Part shown: positions 1 through 8,496 of the stretch, piece by piece
How the letters are laid out: every line of letters starts with the position of its first letter
Position numbering within the stretch: the first letter of the stretch is position 1
Source of the DNA: CADEEX01 sp964577955
GTDB taxonomy: Bacteria > Acidobacteriota > Vicinamibacteria > Vicinamibacterales > CAVVIG01
DNA length: 64,000 nucleotides
Assembly: GCA_964577955.1 (NCBI GenBank)
Contig: CAZOAZ010000004.1
Span: 119,490-183,489 of the forward strand
Reading direction: 5' to 3'
Made by a program: the position numbers and the translations under genes
Notes under the pieces: model-generated
What the model was told of the DNA's origin: nothing
What the model saw: only the letters and a program-made list of their open reading frames with translations
Databases searched by the model: none

Positions 1-915
1 GTTGAATCGTCCGCCTTTGCCGAGAAAGACCTTTTCTCCATCGTCGTGCTGCGCGGCGTCGAACTTGAACTGGAGCGCGTCGTTGGTCCAGCCGGTGAAC
101 GAGCGCGCGGCCTCGCGGACATCGCGTTCGCTGTAGTTGCCGACGCCCATGGTGAAGAGCTCGAGCAACTCGCGGCCGAAGTTTTCGTTCGGATGCGACT
201 TGATGTTCTCGCCGTTGTCGAGATAGACGAGCATCGCCGGGTCTTTAAGGATGCCGAGCAGCAGCGTGCGCAGATTGCCCGCGGCGTTGGCGCGGAACAT
301 CAGGTTCTGCTGCAGCATCATCCGGTAGTCGCGCGTCTTGTTCTGGCCGGTGGCGAAGTGGCCGTGCCAGAAGAGCGTCAGCTTCTCCTCGAGCGGGCGC
401 TTCGAGACGAGCATCCGGTTGGCCCACCAGAGACCGAGGCGCTGCGTCTCGATGTTGTTGGCAGCCAAGCTGTAAAAGAACTTGTCGACGATCGGCTGGA
501 GGCGTCGCTGAGAACCCTCAGGTCGCACTTTCTCGCCGAGACCCTCACCTTTGATGCGGGCGAGGCGCACCGCTTCCGCGCGGCTCGGCGGAAACGGATC
601 CATTCCGGGATCCCAGATCCCGGATTCGTCGAAGCGGGGAAGGTTGTCAGGGAGCGCCGCGAAACTCACCAGGCTGTCGACCGCCTGGGCCGGCGTCAGC
701 CGCGCTAGCCGGGCGATGTCCTCTGGCGTCCCGCTAAAGCCGGCGCGTTCGAGCAGATGTGCAGCGCGCGCCTCGGTCCAGTCCGTGGCGGCGATGGGCG
801 AGAGGTCATTGGCCCACGAGGCGTCCGGGACCGAGGGTGCCGCGGAGAAGAGCAGCTGACCGCCGGCCACCAGCACCAGGCCGAGCGTGGCCCACCGAAT
901 CGGACGTGCGCGCAT
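1..915 (-). CDS. DUF1800 family protein, 3' end outside window
   Basis: I read this frame by hand; it is open from an ATG at 913-915 down to base 1, giving 305 codons with no stop, so the C-terminus lies outside the window. The protein starts with a hydrophobic signal-like segment (ALGL-type, residues 8-25) and continues with features typical of DUF1800 proteins: 'HLLERAGFSGTPEDI' near residue 54, 'LFWHGHFATGQNKTRDY' in the middle, and 'NENFGRELLELFTMGVGNY...EAARSFTGW' near the window edge. DUF1800 proteins are exported, of unknown function, and are usually followed by a DUF1501 gene, which would lie beyond base 1. A GAGGAG ribosome-binding site sits 4 nt before the ATG. Confidence 0.9.
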   Translation of the reverse strand, partial: MRARPIRWATLGLVLVAGGQLLFSAAPSVPDASWANDLSPIAATDWTEARAAHLLERAGFSGTPEDIARLARLTPAQAVDSLVSFAALPDNLPRFDESGIWDPGMDPFPPSRAEAVRLARIKGEGLGEKVRPEGSQRRLQPIVDKFFYSLAANNIETQRLGLWWANRMLVSKRPLEEKLTLFWHGHFATGQNKTRDYRMMLQQNLMFRANAAGNLRTLLLGILKDPAMLVYLDNGENIKSHPNENFGRELLELFTMGVGNYSERDVREAARSFTGWTNDALQFKFDAAQHDDGEKVFLGKGGRFN

Positions 916-947
916 GACGCTCCTCGAACAGAACAGGAAGTCGCGCG

Positions 948-953
948 ATTATA
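948..953 (-). promoter_or_regulatory. -10 box (TATAAT) upstream of DUF1800 gene
   Basis: A perfect TATAAT on the minus strand, 32 bases before the DUF1800 start codon. No convincing -35 hexamer lies at 17 bp; the sequence there is a GC-rich short repeat (CCTCGGTGC / CCTCGCGGC / CCTCGGTGT). Confidence 0.5.
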
Positions 954-981
954 TGCTGCCCTCGGTGCCCTCGCGGCCCTC

Positions 982-1017
982 GGTGTCAGACACGTGTCTG
1001 ACACCGTGTCAGACACC
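982..1017. repeat. 24-bp palindrome plus extra half-site (REP-like)
   Basis: Bases 982-1005 are a perfect palindrome: GGTGTCAGACAC followed by its own reverse complement. A further half-site, GTGTCAGACACC, follows directly at 1006-1017. The same palindrome recurs at 1127-1150. The 916-1213 gap holds no gene I can support; it consists of these palindromes and short G-rich repeats. Such GTGTCAGACAC motifs resemble the REP-type elements mobilised by REP-associated tyrosine transposases, but no such transposase is in the window. Confidence 0.8.
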
Positions 1018-1126
1018 TTGTCAGAATTTGCCACAAGGTTTCTGGCCTCTTGCGGCAATCAAGCTCATCGTTTGAGGGGAATCGGGCAGCTTTGCGGCCT
1101 TCCCGGGGTCTCGCGGTGTCAGACGG

Positions 1127-1150
1127 GGTGTCAGACACGTGTCTGACACC
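1127..1150. repeat. Second copy of the 24-bp palindrome
   Basis: Identical to 982-1005 base for base. It is preceded by a separate half-site (GGTGTCAGACGG at 1115-1126) and followed by a direct repeat of GGGGTGCCAA type up to about 1180. Together with the first copy it brackets about 120 bp without a supported gene. Confidence 0.8.
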
Positions 1151-1213
1151 AAAGAGGTGCCAAAGGGGTGCCAAGGGGTGCGCTCAGCGGCCTCGGCGTG
1201 CCGCCTTTGACAG

Positions 1214-3376
1214 TTAACGCCCGGCGGGGCGACGGGAGAGTTCGGCGATGCGCGCCTCGGCGAGCTCGCGGACCGGCGGACCGTCTTCGGTCATCAGACT
1301 GTCCGACGAGGCGGCGATGCGCCACGCGGCTTCCGCTTCGGCGCGGTTGCCGAGATTGTCGGCGGCGAGTCCGAGCAGATACTGGACGGTGCCGTTGCCG
1401 ACCGCGCGCCCCTCCGGCAGCTTGACGCGTTGGAGCTCGCTCTTGGCGTCGGCCCACGACTGGAGGCGGGCGAGCGCCGCGGCCACATTCAGACGAAGCA
1501 CCGATTCCTCGAGCGGCGTGGCCGGTGATTGCAGCCGCGTCCGCAACTCCGCGAGCACACGGTTGGCAAGGAGCGTCTGATCGTTCATGCCGATGAGGCG
1601 CGGGGTCATGACGACCTTGGCCTCGACGTGCTTGGCGCCGCCGGTCTTGTCCTTCAGATCGATCGGCAGCGTGTCGTTCGCGTTGTGGCTGGCGAGCGCC
1701 GCGGCGAACGCCGCCGAGTCGTTGATGGCCTGCGTGCCGACCTTCAGCACGATGTCGCCGGGCTGGAAGAGCGTCCGGCTCGGGCTGTCGGGATCGACGG
1801 TGGCCACCACGGCTCCGGTCACGTCGGCGACGTCGAGCGTCGTGACGCCGATTGACGGCCGCATCAACCCAATCGGCCGATCGAGCAGCGCGACCGCGTC
1901 GGCGATCGTCTCGGGACGATCCAGGCTGAACTCAATCACGTCGGGATCGGCCGTACCGGCGCCGAGCAGCGAGACGACGACGCGGTTGCGGTTCAGCGTC
2001 GACGGTACGGTGACCGAGGCCACGCCCTGCGCGTCGAAGATCTTGGCGATCTTCCCGGTCAGGTCGCGCCGCATCGGCGCGCTGATTTCCGCCGCGATGC
2101 CGAGCGCGCGCTTGTTGGCGTCGAAGGCCAGCCACTCGGCGGGCAACTGCGAGCCGCTGAGCGCGGCCTGCACGCGGTCGGCGGGCGGCGCGAAGACGAG
2201 CACGCTCTTGACCGGCTCGAGGGCGCGCTCGACGAGCGCCTTGAGGTCGCTGTTGAGCGGCCCCTGGCCGCTGCCCGAGACAATGGCGAACGCCGGTTTC
2301 AGCGCGCCGGTGACTTCCTGACGCTGGCTGGCTTTGACGTCGACGCGGCGCGCAAAGCGCCCGTTCGGCGACCGCAGTTCGACGAGATGTTCGCCTTCAC
2401 AGACTTCCGCGGTCACTGGTGCGGGACCGCGGTCCTGGCCGTCCACGAACACCGTCGCCCCCGGCTGGGTTGATTGCGCGACGATCGTCGCCACCGCCCG
2501 ATCGAGCTTGACCGGATCGAGCACCACATCGTCGAGCTGCGGGATGTTCAGCGTCCGCGACGCCGTGACGTAGCAGCCGCGGCGGAATTCGAGCCGGTGC
2601 GATCCGGTCGTGAGATCGGCGAGCGTCAGCACCGCGGAGAGCTGCGCGAGCGGCACGCCGGCGCGCTGCGCGCGGTCGGCGTAATCGGCGCTCGGCGGGC
2701 CGGCCAGCGTCTTGCCGCGGGCGACGCCGTCGATGATCACGTCGACCTCGGCCGGTGCCGTCACCAGCGTGACGACCGCCGACGCGCGGGCCAGGGTCAG
2801 GCTCGTTTCGCTGCCCGGGCCCGGCGCCGCGACGAACGTGGCCGTGCCCGGACGGTAGCCGAGCCGCGTCGCGGTCAGCGTGTGATCGCCGATCAGGACC
2901 GGAATCGTCGCGTTCGCCTGGACGGGCGATCCGTCGAGCATCACGGTGGCGTTCGCCGGCGTGACCGTCAGCTTGACCGTCGTAATCGTGGCCTTCTGCG
3001 CGTCCTCGAACATCGTGACGACGCGCGGAGAAATGTTGCCGCTCAACCGGCGCGCCGGGTCGACCCGCAGCAGCGCCAGGAAGTCCTCCTTGGCGCCGTT
3101 CTGGTCGCCGAGGCCGAACCGCGAGCGCGCCCGCATCTCGTAGGCGTCGCCGAGCGTCCGCCGCGTGTCCTCGGATCGGCGGGTCGTGAGAATCGCGATC
3201 GCCCGATCGAGCGCCGGCACGGCTTGTTCGTACTCGAGCGCCTCGAAGTGCCGCCGGGCTTCGGCGATCTGCACCTGTACTTCGGCCAGATCGTTCTGCG
3301 CGAACGCCGGGGCGTAGCCGGCGAACAGGCCGGCGAGGACCAGGACGGAAAGCAGTCGGAAGGCTCGGGCGTTCAT
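1214..3376 (-). CDS. PEGA- and PDZ-domain exported protein
   Basis: The protein is 720 aa, starting at the ATG at 3374-3376 (MNARAF), whose ATGA overlaps the stop of the upstream gene. It has a signal peptide (residues 1-27, ending APAFAQ) and an N-terminal TPR-like helical stretch. Two or three PEGA-type segments follow, including 'VTPANATVMLDGSPVQ...GDHTLTATRLGYRPG' and 'TQPGATVFVDGQDRGPAPVTAEVCEGEHLVELRSP'. A PDZ-like domain comes later ('IGVTTLDV...FQPGDIVLKVGTQAINDSAAFAAAL'), then a helical tail. PEGA domains commonly sit on the outside of kinase-linked envelope systems, so as last gene of the phosphatase/kinase operon it is probably an envelope sensor or scaffold. The exact function is unknown. 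Confidence 0.85.
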   Translation of the reverse strand: MNARAFRLLSVLVLAGLFAGYAPAFAQNDLAEVQVQIAEARRHFEALEYEQAVPALDRAIAILTTRRSEDTRRTLGDAYEMRARSRFGLGDQNGAKEDFLALLRVDPARRLSGNISPRVVTMFEDAQKATITTVKLTVTPANATVMLDGSPVQANATIPVLIGDHTLTATRLGYRPGTATFVAAPGPGSETSLTLARASAVVTLVTAPAEVDVIIDGVARGKTLAGPPSADYADRAQRAGVPLAQLSAVLTLADLTTGSHRLEFRRGCYVTASRTLNIPQLDDVVLDPVKLDRAVATIVAQSTQPGATVFVDGQDRGPAPVTAEVCEGEHLVELRSPNGRFARRVDVKASQRQEVTGALKPAFAIVSGSGQGPLNSDLKALVERALEPVKSVLVFAPPADRVQAALSGSQLPAEWLAFDANKRALGIAAEISAPMRRDLTGKIAKIFDAQGVASVTVPSTLNRNRVVVSLLGAGTADPDVIEFSLDRPETIADAVALLDRPIGLMRPSIGVTTLDVADVTGAVVATVDPDSPSRTLFQPGDIVLKVGTQAINDSAAFAAALASHNANDTLPIDLKDKTGGAKHVEAKVVMTPRLIGMNDQTLLANRVLAELRTRLQSPATPLEESVLRLNVAAALARLQSWADAKSELQRVKLPEGRAVGNGTVQYLLGLAADNLGNRAEAEAAWRIAASSDSLMTEDGPPVRELAEARIAELSRRPAGR

Positions 3377-4872
3377 TGATAGACCTGAATGCGCTTCGCG
3401 CGCTCGTCGAAGATGAACAGGCGGCCGGCCGGATCGAGCGACATCGCCACCGGACGGGTGAAGGCTCCCGGGTTCTTCTCGGGAATCGAGATGCTGGTAA
3501 TGAACTTGTTCTTGGGGCCGAAGATGGCCACCGAGCCGCGGCCGCGGTCGAGCACGTACAGCTGATCGAGCGCGTCGTAGGCAATGTCGACCGGATCGTC
3601 CAGCTCGTAGCCGGTGCCCTTGCCGGCCATCTTGCCGAGCGACTTGCTGTCGCGATCGGCGAACACGACCGACTTGGTGCCCTTCTCGAGCATGGCGATG
3701 TCGCCGACGCTGTTCGTGGTGATCCGCGTGGCGTCGACCTGCGCGAACGCGCCGATGTACTTGCCGTCCGGCGCGATGCGCAGCACGACGCGCCCCTTGC
3801 TGTCCGCGAGGATGCGGTCGCGGTTGTAGTTCACGAGGACGGCGGGAATCTGATCCAGCTCGCGGACCTTGCCGTCCTTTTCCGGGACGAAGAGCGTCTG
3901 GGTTTCGCCCTTGTCGGCGCTCAGCGTCCCGGCGCGCGCCAGCACGACGCGGCCCTTTTCGTCGATGAAGAACGAGGTCGGTTCCTGGCCGGCGACCGCG
4001 CCGGCGACCGCGCCCTTGTCGTCGAAAATCGTCACGCCGCCTTTGTGGCCGAGCAGCAGCCGTCCGTCTTCCATCGACAGGCGCACCACGTCGCGGTAGT
4101 CGGCGCGATCGCCGCCGACCGTCCGGCCGCTGAAGGCGAAGGCGGGCTGCGCCGGCGCGCGTAGATAGAGCCGGTAGATGATCGTGTTGAGATTCAACGC
4201 TTCGGTGGCCACCGCCGTGCCCGGGAACTGCTGGCGGACCCACTGGATTTCGGGCAGCGCCTGGACCGCGCGATCGAGCTGGACGAGGCAATAGCCGGCG
4301 CCGAGCGCCGCGCGCGCCGCCCACTGTGAGCGGGGAAATTCCATCTCGACACGGCGATAGCGGTCGAGCGCTTCGGCGGTGCGTTTGACGGTCCGCAGCG
4401 TCTCACCCGTGTAGTAGCCGGCCGCGGCGACCGCTTCGGTGCCGGGGAAGAGGCGCGACACGCGCTCGAAACTCGCCAGCGCCGCGTCGACATCGCTCGT
4501 CGCGCGGCCTTTGACGAGCGCCAGACGCCCCGAGAGCACGTGCGCCATGGGCGCGGCATCGCCGTCGGGGTAGTCCTTCAGCAGCTTGTCGATCACCGTC
4601 TGCGTCGCGGCCGGGTCGTGCGCCACGTCCAGCTGGTATTGACCGATCTGCAGCAGCGCGTTGTCGGCCACCGAGCTGGCGCCGAACGAATCGACGATCG
4701 CCTGGAGATCCTTCAGCCCCTCGGCGTACCGCCGGTTCTGCATGAAGGTGAGGCCGCTCTCGTACTGCCGGCGCGCGAATTCTTCGTTGGCCGCCTGCTG
4801 GGCGTTCAACACCGGCACGCCGCCGAGAGCCGTGAACAGGAGCGCGAGATAAAGACGGGAACGTGTAGTCAT
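3373..4872 (-). CDS. TPR / six-bladed beta-propeller (NHL-like) exported protein
   Basis: The protein is 499 aa with a signal peptide (MTTRSRLYLALLFTALGGVPVLNAQ). The first half (about residues 30-225) is tetratricopeptide-like, in the style of BamD or YbgF ('RRQYESGLTFMQNRRYAEGLKDLQAIVDSFGASSVADNALLQIGQ'). The second half repeats propeller-type strands such as 'YELDDPVDIAYDALDQLYVLDRGRGSVAIFGP' and 'TRPVAMSLDPAGRLFIFDERAKRIQVY', as in NHL or 6-bladed propellers. Start and stop both overlap neighbours through ATGA. It is probably a periplasmic or outer-membrane partner of the co-transcribed membrane kinase; the ligand cannot be inferred. Confidence 0.82.
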   Translation of the reverse strand: MTTRSRLYLALLFTALGGVPVLNAQQAANEEFARRQYESGLTFMQNRRYAEGLKDLQAIVDSFGASSVADNALLQIGQYQLDVAHDPAATQTVIDKLLKDYPDGDAAPMAHVLSGRLALVKGRATSDVDAALASFERVSRLFPGTEAVAAAGYYTGETLRTVKRTAEALDRYRRVEMEFPRSQWAARAALGAGYCLVQLDRAVQALPEIQWVRQQFPGTAVATEALNLNTIIYRLYLRAPAQPAFAFSGRTVGGDRADYRDVVRLSMEDGRLLLGHKGGVTIFDDKGAVAGAVAGQEPTSFFIDEKGRVVLARAGTLSADKGETQTLFVPEKDGKVRELDQIPAVLVNYNRDRILADSKGRVVLRIAPDGKYIGAFAQVDATRITTNSVGDIAMLEKGTKSVVFADRDSKSLGKMAGKGTGYELDDPVDIAYDALDQLYVLDRGRGSVAIFGPKNKFITSISIPEKNPGAFTRPVAMSLDPAGRLFIFDERAKRIQVYQ

Positions 4873-6623
4873 CGGATGGCCGCCACAGAATTCTGGCCGG
4901 CTCTCACGGTCGCGAACTGCGTCTTGACCGTTTCGCCCGCACAGACGATGTCCACTTTGTATTGACCGGCTGCGATTTCCTTGATCGAGAGCGGTGGGTT
5001 GCCCAGCTTGCGCCCGGCGATGACAACGTCGCAGGTTTCCTGCGGGCTGCGCACGTCGAGGCTGCCGAGTCCGGGCGCCGCATAGTCGAACGGCTGCGTC
5101 GTCGAACCTTCCACGCGAACGGTCTGGTTGAGGAAGTACTGGGGAGCGGCCACGCGAAGCGATTTGCCGGCGGGCTGCTTCAACTCGTGCGACGGCGAGG
5201 CCCCTGAAATGGATTTCGGTCCGTCGAAGACCTCGAACGGATAGTTGCCGCTCAACGACACCGTGACCATTGCCGCCGGCTTCGGCGGGGCTGCCGGTGG
5301 CGTTGCCGCCGGCGCTGGAGTTGGCCGTGGGGCAGCGGCGGGCGGCGTCGCGGCTGCCGGAGTGTTGGTCGTGGCCGCCGGTTCCGACGGAGCCGTCGCC
5401 GCTGGAGCGGCGGGCGCGGACGTCGTCGTGCCAGGCGTGGTCGCCGCCGGCGTCGTCGACGCCGGAGCCGCCGGTGCTGTCGATCCGGGCGTGGTTGATG
5501 CCGTGGTCGTCGCCGGCGGTGTCGACCCGCCGCGCCCGAACATGGCAAAGCCGCCGACCGCGAGGACGAGGACCGCCGCGGCCGCAAGGCCCGGAATCAG
5601 CCAGTTCTTCTTCGGCGCCTCGGGTTGCACGGCGCGGGTCAGCTCCGCATCCACCCCGCCGACCTTGGTTTTGCCGGCGTCGGTCTTCGGTCCGGTCGCG
5701 CGCGCCTTGAGCAGGTCCTCGTGGAGCGCCTTCATGACCTGCGTGCTGGCGAAGCGCGTTTCGTCCATCTGCACGGTGGACGCGGACGGCTTCAGATTGC
5801 GACGAATGGACTGCAATTCACGGCCGAGCGCGTCGGCAGTGGGGAAGCGGTCGGCCGGATCCTTTGCCAGTGCCCGCATGACGCACGCCACCAGCTCCGG
5901 CGGCAGCCCGGTGGTGATGCTGTCGATGGGTGTCGGATCGTCCTTGAGGATCTTGACGATGACCGAGGTCGGCGAATCGCCTTCGAAGGGCTTTCTGCCC
6001 GAGAGCAGTTCGAAGAGCACCACGCCGGTCGAGAAGATGTCGGCGCGACCATCGACGTTTTCGCTGCCGCCGACCTGCTCCGGCGACATGTACGACGCGC
6101 TGCCGAGCACGTCGCCCTGCCGGGTGAGCGTGGACGTGGTGAGTTTGGCGATGCCGAAGTCGAGCAGCTTGACCGATCCGTCTTCGAGGATGAAGACGTT
6201 GTCCGGCTTCACGTCCCGGTGCACGACGCCCTGCTCGTGCGCGTAAGCCAGCCCGTCGCAGAGCTGCGCCATGACGTTCAGCTTGTCGTCGAGCGTCAGC
6301 GGCGGCTGCGCGTGGAGGCGCGAACCCAGGCTCGTGCCCTTGAGGAACTCCATCACGATGTACGGCACGTTCGACTCTTCGGCGAACTCGAAGATCGTGA
6401 CGATGTTGCGGTGATTGAGTTTGGCGGCGGCGCGGGCCTCGCGATAGAAGCGCGGCCGCATCTGCTCCGTATCCTCGGAGAAGTCGGCGTGCATCAGTTT
6501 GATCGCGACCTCGCGGTCGAGGACCGGATCGAAACCGCGGTAGAGAACCCCCATGCCGCCCTTGCCGACCTTGTCGAGGATCTGATAGCGACCGATTTTT
6601 TCGAGCTTCTGTGGGGCGGTCAT
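4869..6623 (-). CDS. Membrane serine/threonine protein kinase
   Basis: A 584-aa Hanks-type kinase. The glycine loop is GKGGMG at 20-25, the ATP-binding lysine is in VAIK (K42), the catalytic loop is HRDVKPDN at 135-142, followed by DFG at 155-157 and SPEQ at about 180-183. A single membrane helix lies at about 341-362 (WLIPGLAAAAVLVLAVGGFAMF). It is followed by a long Pro/Ala/Thr linker and a C-terminal beta-rich, PEGA-like region (from 'MVTVSLSGNYPFEVFDG' to the end), predicted to lie outside the membrane. That is the layout of a transmembrane sensor kinase. It overlaps both neighbours by 4 bp. The upstream PP2C phosphatase and FHA protein are its likely antagonist and reader or substrate. 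Confidence 0.93.
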   Translation of the reverse strand: MTAPQKLEKIGRYQILDKVGKGGMGVLYRGFDPVLDREVAIKLMHADFSEDTEQMRPRFYREARAAAKLNHRNIVTIFEFAEESNVPYIVMEFLKGTSLGSRLHAQPPLTLDDKLNVMAQLCDGLAYAHEQGVVHRDVKPDNVFILEDGSVKLLDFGIAKLTTSTLTRQGDVLGSASYMSPEQVGGSENVDGRADIFSTGVVLFELLSGRKPFEGDSPTSVIVKILKDDPTPIDSITTGLPPELVACVMRALAKDPADRFPTADALGRELQSIRRNLKPSASTVQMDETRFASTQVMKALHEDLLKARATGPKTDAGKTKVGGVDAELTRAVQPEAPKKNWLIPGLAAAAVLVLAVGGFAMFGRGGSTPPATTTASTTPGSTAPAAPASTTPAATTPGTTTSAPAAPAATAPSEPAATTNTPAAATPPAAAPRPTPAPAATPPAAPPKPAAMVTVSLSGNYPFEVFDGPKSISGASPSHELKQPAGKSLRVAAPQYFLNQTVRVEGSTTQPFDYAAPGLGSLDVRSPQETCDVVIAGRKLGNPPLSIKEIAAGQYKVDIVCAGETVKTQFATVRAGQNSVAAIR

Positions 6624-7606
6624 GACACGGTCTCAACGGCCTGTCCGGCCTTGAAGGAAATCGTCATCGTGCGTTCAGTCGGAGACTTGGTGATGGTGAC
6701 GGAGAGCGCCGCCGGCCCATGGTCGGCGGCGACCGCGTTCAGGCTCTGCATGACGACTTCGGCGGCGGAACTTCCCACCAGCGCGTCGGGACGGACGCCA
6801 AGGAGTTCGAAGCACGCCGGGCTCGCTTCAGTGACCACGAGGGCGCCATCGACGACGATCGTCGCACCGGCGTTCGCCGCTCGCGGCGGAGCCGCGGCTG
6901 CACGGGTGGCGGGCGCCATCGTCACGTCGAAACCGGACACCGCCGGCGGCGGGTTGCGCGCCGCGTCGAGCGAGGCTTTCAGGCCGGCCGGGGCAATCGT
7001 CGCGTCGGGATCCATGCCCGGGACAAACGTGGCATCGAGATCGCGCGGCGGGGCCGCGGGGGCCGCGGGCCGCGCCGGCGCGGCGCCGACGCCCGGCGCA
7101 AAGGTCGCGTCCGGATCGAGGCGGTTGGGCGCGAACGTCGCGTCGAGATCGATGTGACCTGGGGCGATGGTCGCATCCATCTCGCCGGGCAACGGCGGAA
7201 TCGGCGCCGCCTTGGTCTCGGCCTTGGCGGCCGTGCGCGTCCCGGGCAGCATCGTCGGGGTTTCGACTTGTGTGTCCGTGCGTTCCCGCGCGCGTTTGTG
7301 TTCCTCGGGCGTCCGGATCGTCTGATCCTCGAGGTAGCGCAGCTGCAGATGTCCGAGTTGCACGACGTCGCCGGAGACGAGCACCTTTTCGGGCACCTTG
7401 ACGCCGTTGACGAGGATGCCGTTGCGGCTGCCGAGATCGCGGATCGTCACGTGCTGCTTCTGCCACACGAACTCGGCGTGGCGGCGCGACAGCAGCGGAT
7501 CCAGGTCGTGAATGTGGCACGACGGATCGCGGCCGACACAGATGGTGCCGGCGAGCAGCAGCTCGCGCTCGCTCCGGCCGTCGTTGACGACGAGCTTCCG
7601 CGTCAT
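6620..7606 (-). CDS. FHA-domain protein with DATxAP repeats
   Basis: I chose the ATG at 7604-7606 (MTRKLVV), which overlaps the upstream stop, giving 328 aa. Residues about 22-86 form an FHA phosphothreonine-binding domain (VGRDPSC, SRRHAEF, GSRNGILVNG). Residues about 140-235 are a Pro/Ala-rich linker carrying six copies of a short motif: MDATIAPG, LDATFAPN, PDATFAPG, LDATFVPG, PDATIAPA and FDVTMAPA. The C-terminal ~80 residues look like a small PAS-type fold ('GALVVTEASPACFELLGVRPDALVGSSAAEVV'). Encoded between two kinases and a phosphatase, it is probably the phospho-reader of the pathway, and the repeated threonines are candidate phosphosites (inference). Confidence 0.88.
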   Translation of the reverse strand: MTRKLVVNDGRSERELLLAGTICVGRDPSCHIHDLDPLLSRRHAEFVWQKQHVTIRDLGSRNGILVNGVKVPEKVLVSGDVVQLGHLQLRYLEDQTIRTPEEHKRARERTDTQVETPTMLPGTRTAAKAETKAAPIPPLPGEMDATIAPGHIDLDATFAPNRLDPDATFAPGVGAAPARPAAPAAPPRDLDATFVPGMDPDATIAPAGLKASLDAARNPPPAVSGFDVTMAPATRAAAAPPRAANAGATIVVDGALVVTEASPACFELLGVRPDALVGSSAAEVVMQSLNAVAADHGPAALSVTITKSPTERTMTISFKAGQAVETVS

Positions 7607-8496
7607 GACCGCACGCTCCCGACGAGTGCCGCAAGCAGATTCACGAGCGGTGAGCGGCCGAGCGAGCGGCGGACGCGTTCGAGACTTGCCTGCATGTCGG
7701 CGCACCGTGCAAACCGCTGCTCGGGCGCCTTCGCCAGGCCCTTGAAGAGCGCGCGCTTCAGCGCGCGCGGGACCGCGGGGTCGGCAATGGGGGCGGGCGC
7801 GCCGTCGATGAGCGCGCTGAGGGTTTCGCGCAGATCGCGACCGGTAAACGGCGCGCGACCGGTGAGGATGAAATAGCTGACGGCGGCGGCGGAGAAGACG
7901 TCAGAGCGGGCGTCGACGCGGCGCCCTTCCGCCTGTTCGGGCGACATGAAGTCCGGCGTCCCGAGGATCTGGCCGTTGGCGGTCAGCGTCGACGCCTTCA
8001 GTCGCGCCAGCCCGAAATCCAGAATCTTCAACCCGCCGTCGCGGGTGATGAACAGGTTGCCGGGTTTGACGTCGCGATGGACGACGCCGCGGTCGTGGGC
8101 CGCCTGCAGGCCGCGGCACAACTGGATCATCAGGTCGAGTTTGGCGTCCAGCGAACCGACGGCGTTCGTCGCCAGATGATCGCGAAGCGGGAGCCCGTTC
8201 AGGAGCTCCATGACCAGGAACGGACGCCCCTGGTCGTCACCGGCGTCGAGCACGGCCACGATCTGCGGGTGCTGCAGCTCGGCGGTAATTTGCGCTTCGC
8301 GAAGAAAGCGCTCGCGTGTGTCGGGCTCTTCCTCGTGGTCGTCGGCGATCGTCTTGACGGCGACGCGGCGCCCGGACTGGTCGTCAACCGCCGAATACAC
8401 GGTGCTGGTCGCACCGCCGCCGATGCGATCGACCAGGCGATAGCGGCCGATGCGGCTCGGCTGGATGGCGCCGGCGAGGGCCGCGGACCGGCTCAT
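7603..8496 (-). CDS. Cytosolic serine/threonine protein kinase
   Basis: I chose the ATG at 8494-8496 (MSRSAALAG), which overlaps the phosphatase stop; the product is 297 aa. Kinase signatures are complete: GGGATSTVY loop, VAVK lysine, HRDVKPGN catalytic loop, DFG and SPEQ. There is no transmembrane helix, unlike the second kinase of the operon, and the protein ends shortly after the kinase fold with a hydrophobic tail (LVNLLAALVG). It lies between the PP2C phosphatase and FHA protein genes, so it probably acts on the FHA protein or on the membrane kinase. Confidence 0.92.
   Translation of the reverse strand: MSRSAALAGAIQPSRIGRYRLVDRIGGGATSTVYSAVDDQSGRRVAVKTIADDHEEEPDTRERFLREAQITAELQHPQIVAVLDAGDDQGRPFLVMELLNGLPLRDHLATNAVGSLDAKLDLMIQLCRGLQAAHDRGVVHRDVKPGNLFITRDGGLKILDFGLARLKASTLTANGQILGTPDFMSPEQAEGRRVDARSDVFSAAAVSYFILTGRAPFTGRDLRETLSALIDGAPAPIADPAVPRALKRALFKGLAKAPEQRFARCADMQASLERVRRSLGRSPLVNLLAALVGSVRS

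Noticed and set aside
1018..1126. A possible tRNA or small RNA between the two palindromes
   Set aside because: No cloverleaf or CCA end could be drawn; only half-sites of the palindrome are seen.
1214..4324. A single 1036-codon minus-strand frame joining two genes
   Set aside because: The first third is out of frame with the propeller protein and is a shadow; the true gene begins at the ATG at 3374-3376 with a signal peptide.
5625..7157. Plus-strand frames opposite the kinase/FHA genes
   Set aside because: Low-complexity Arg/Gly/Asp composition typical of GC-rich antisense frames.
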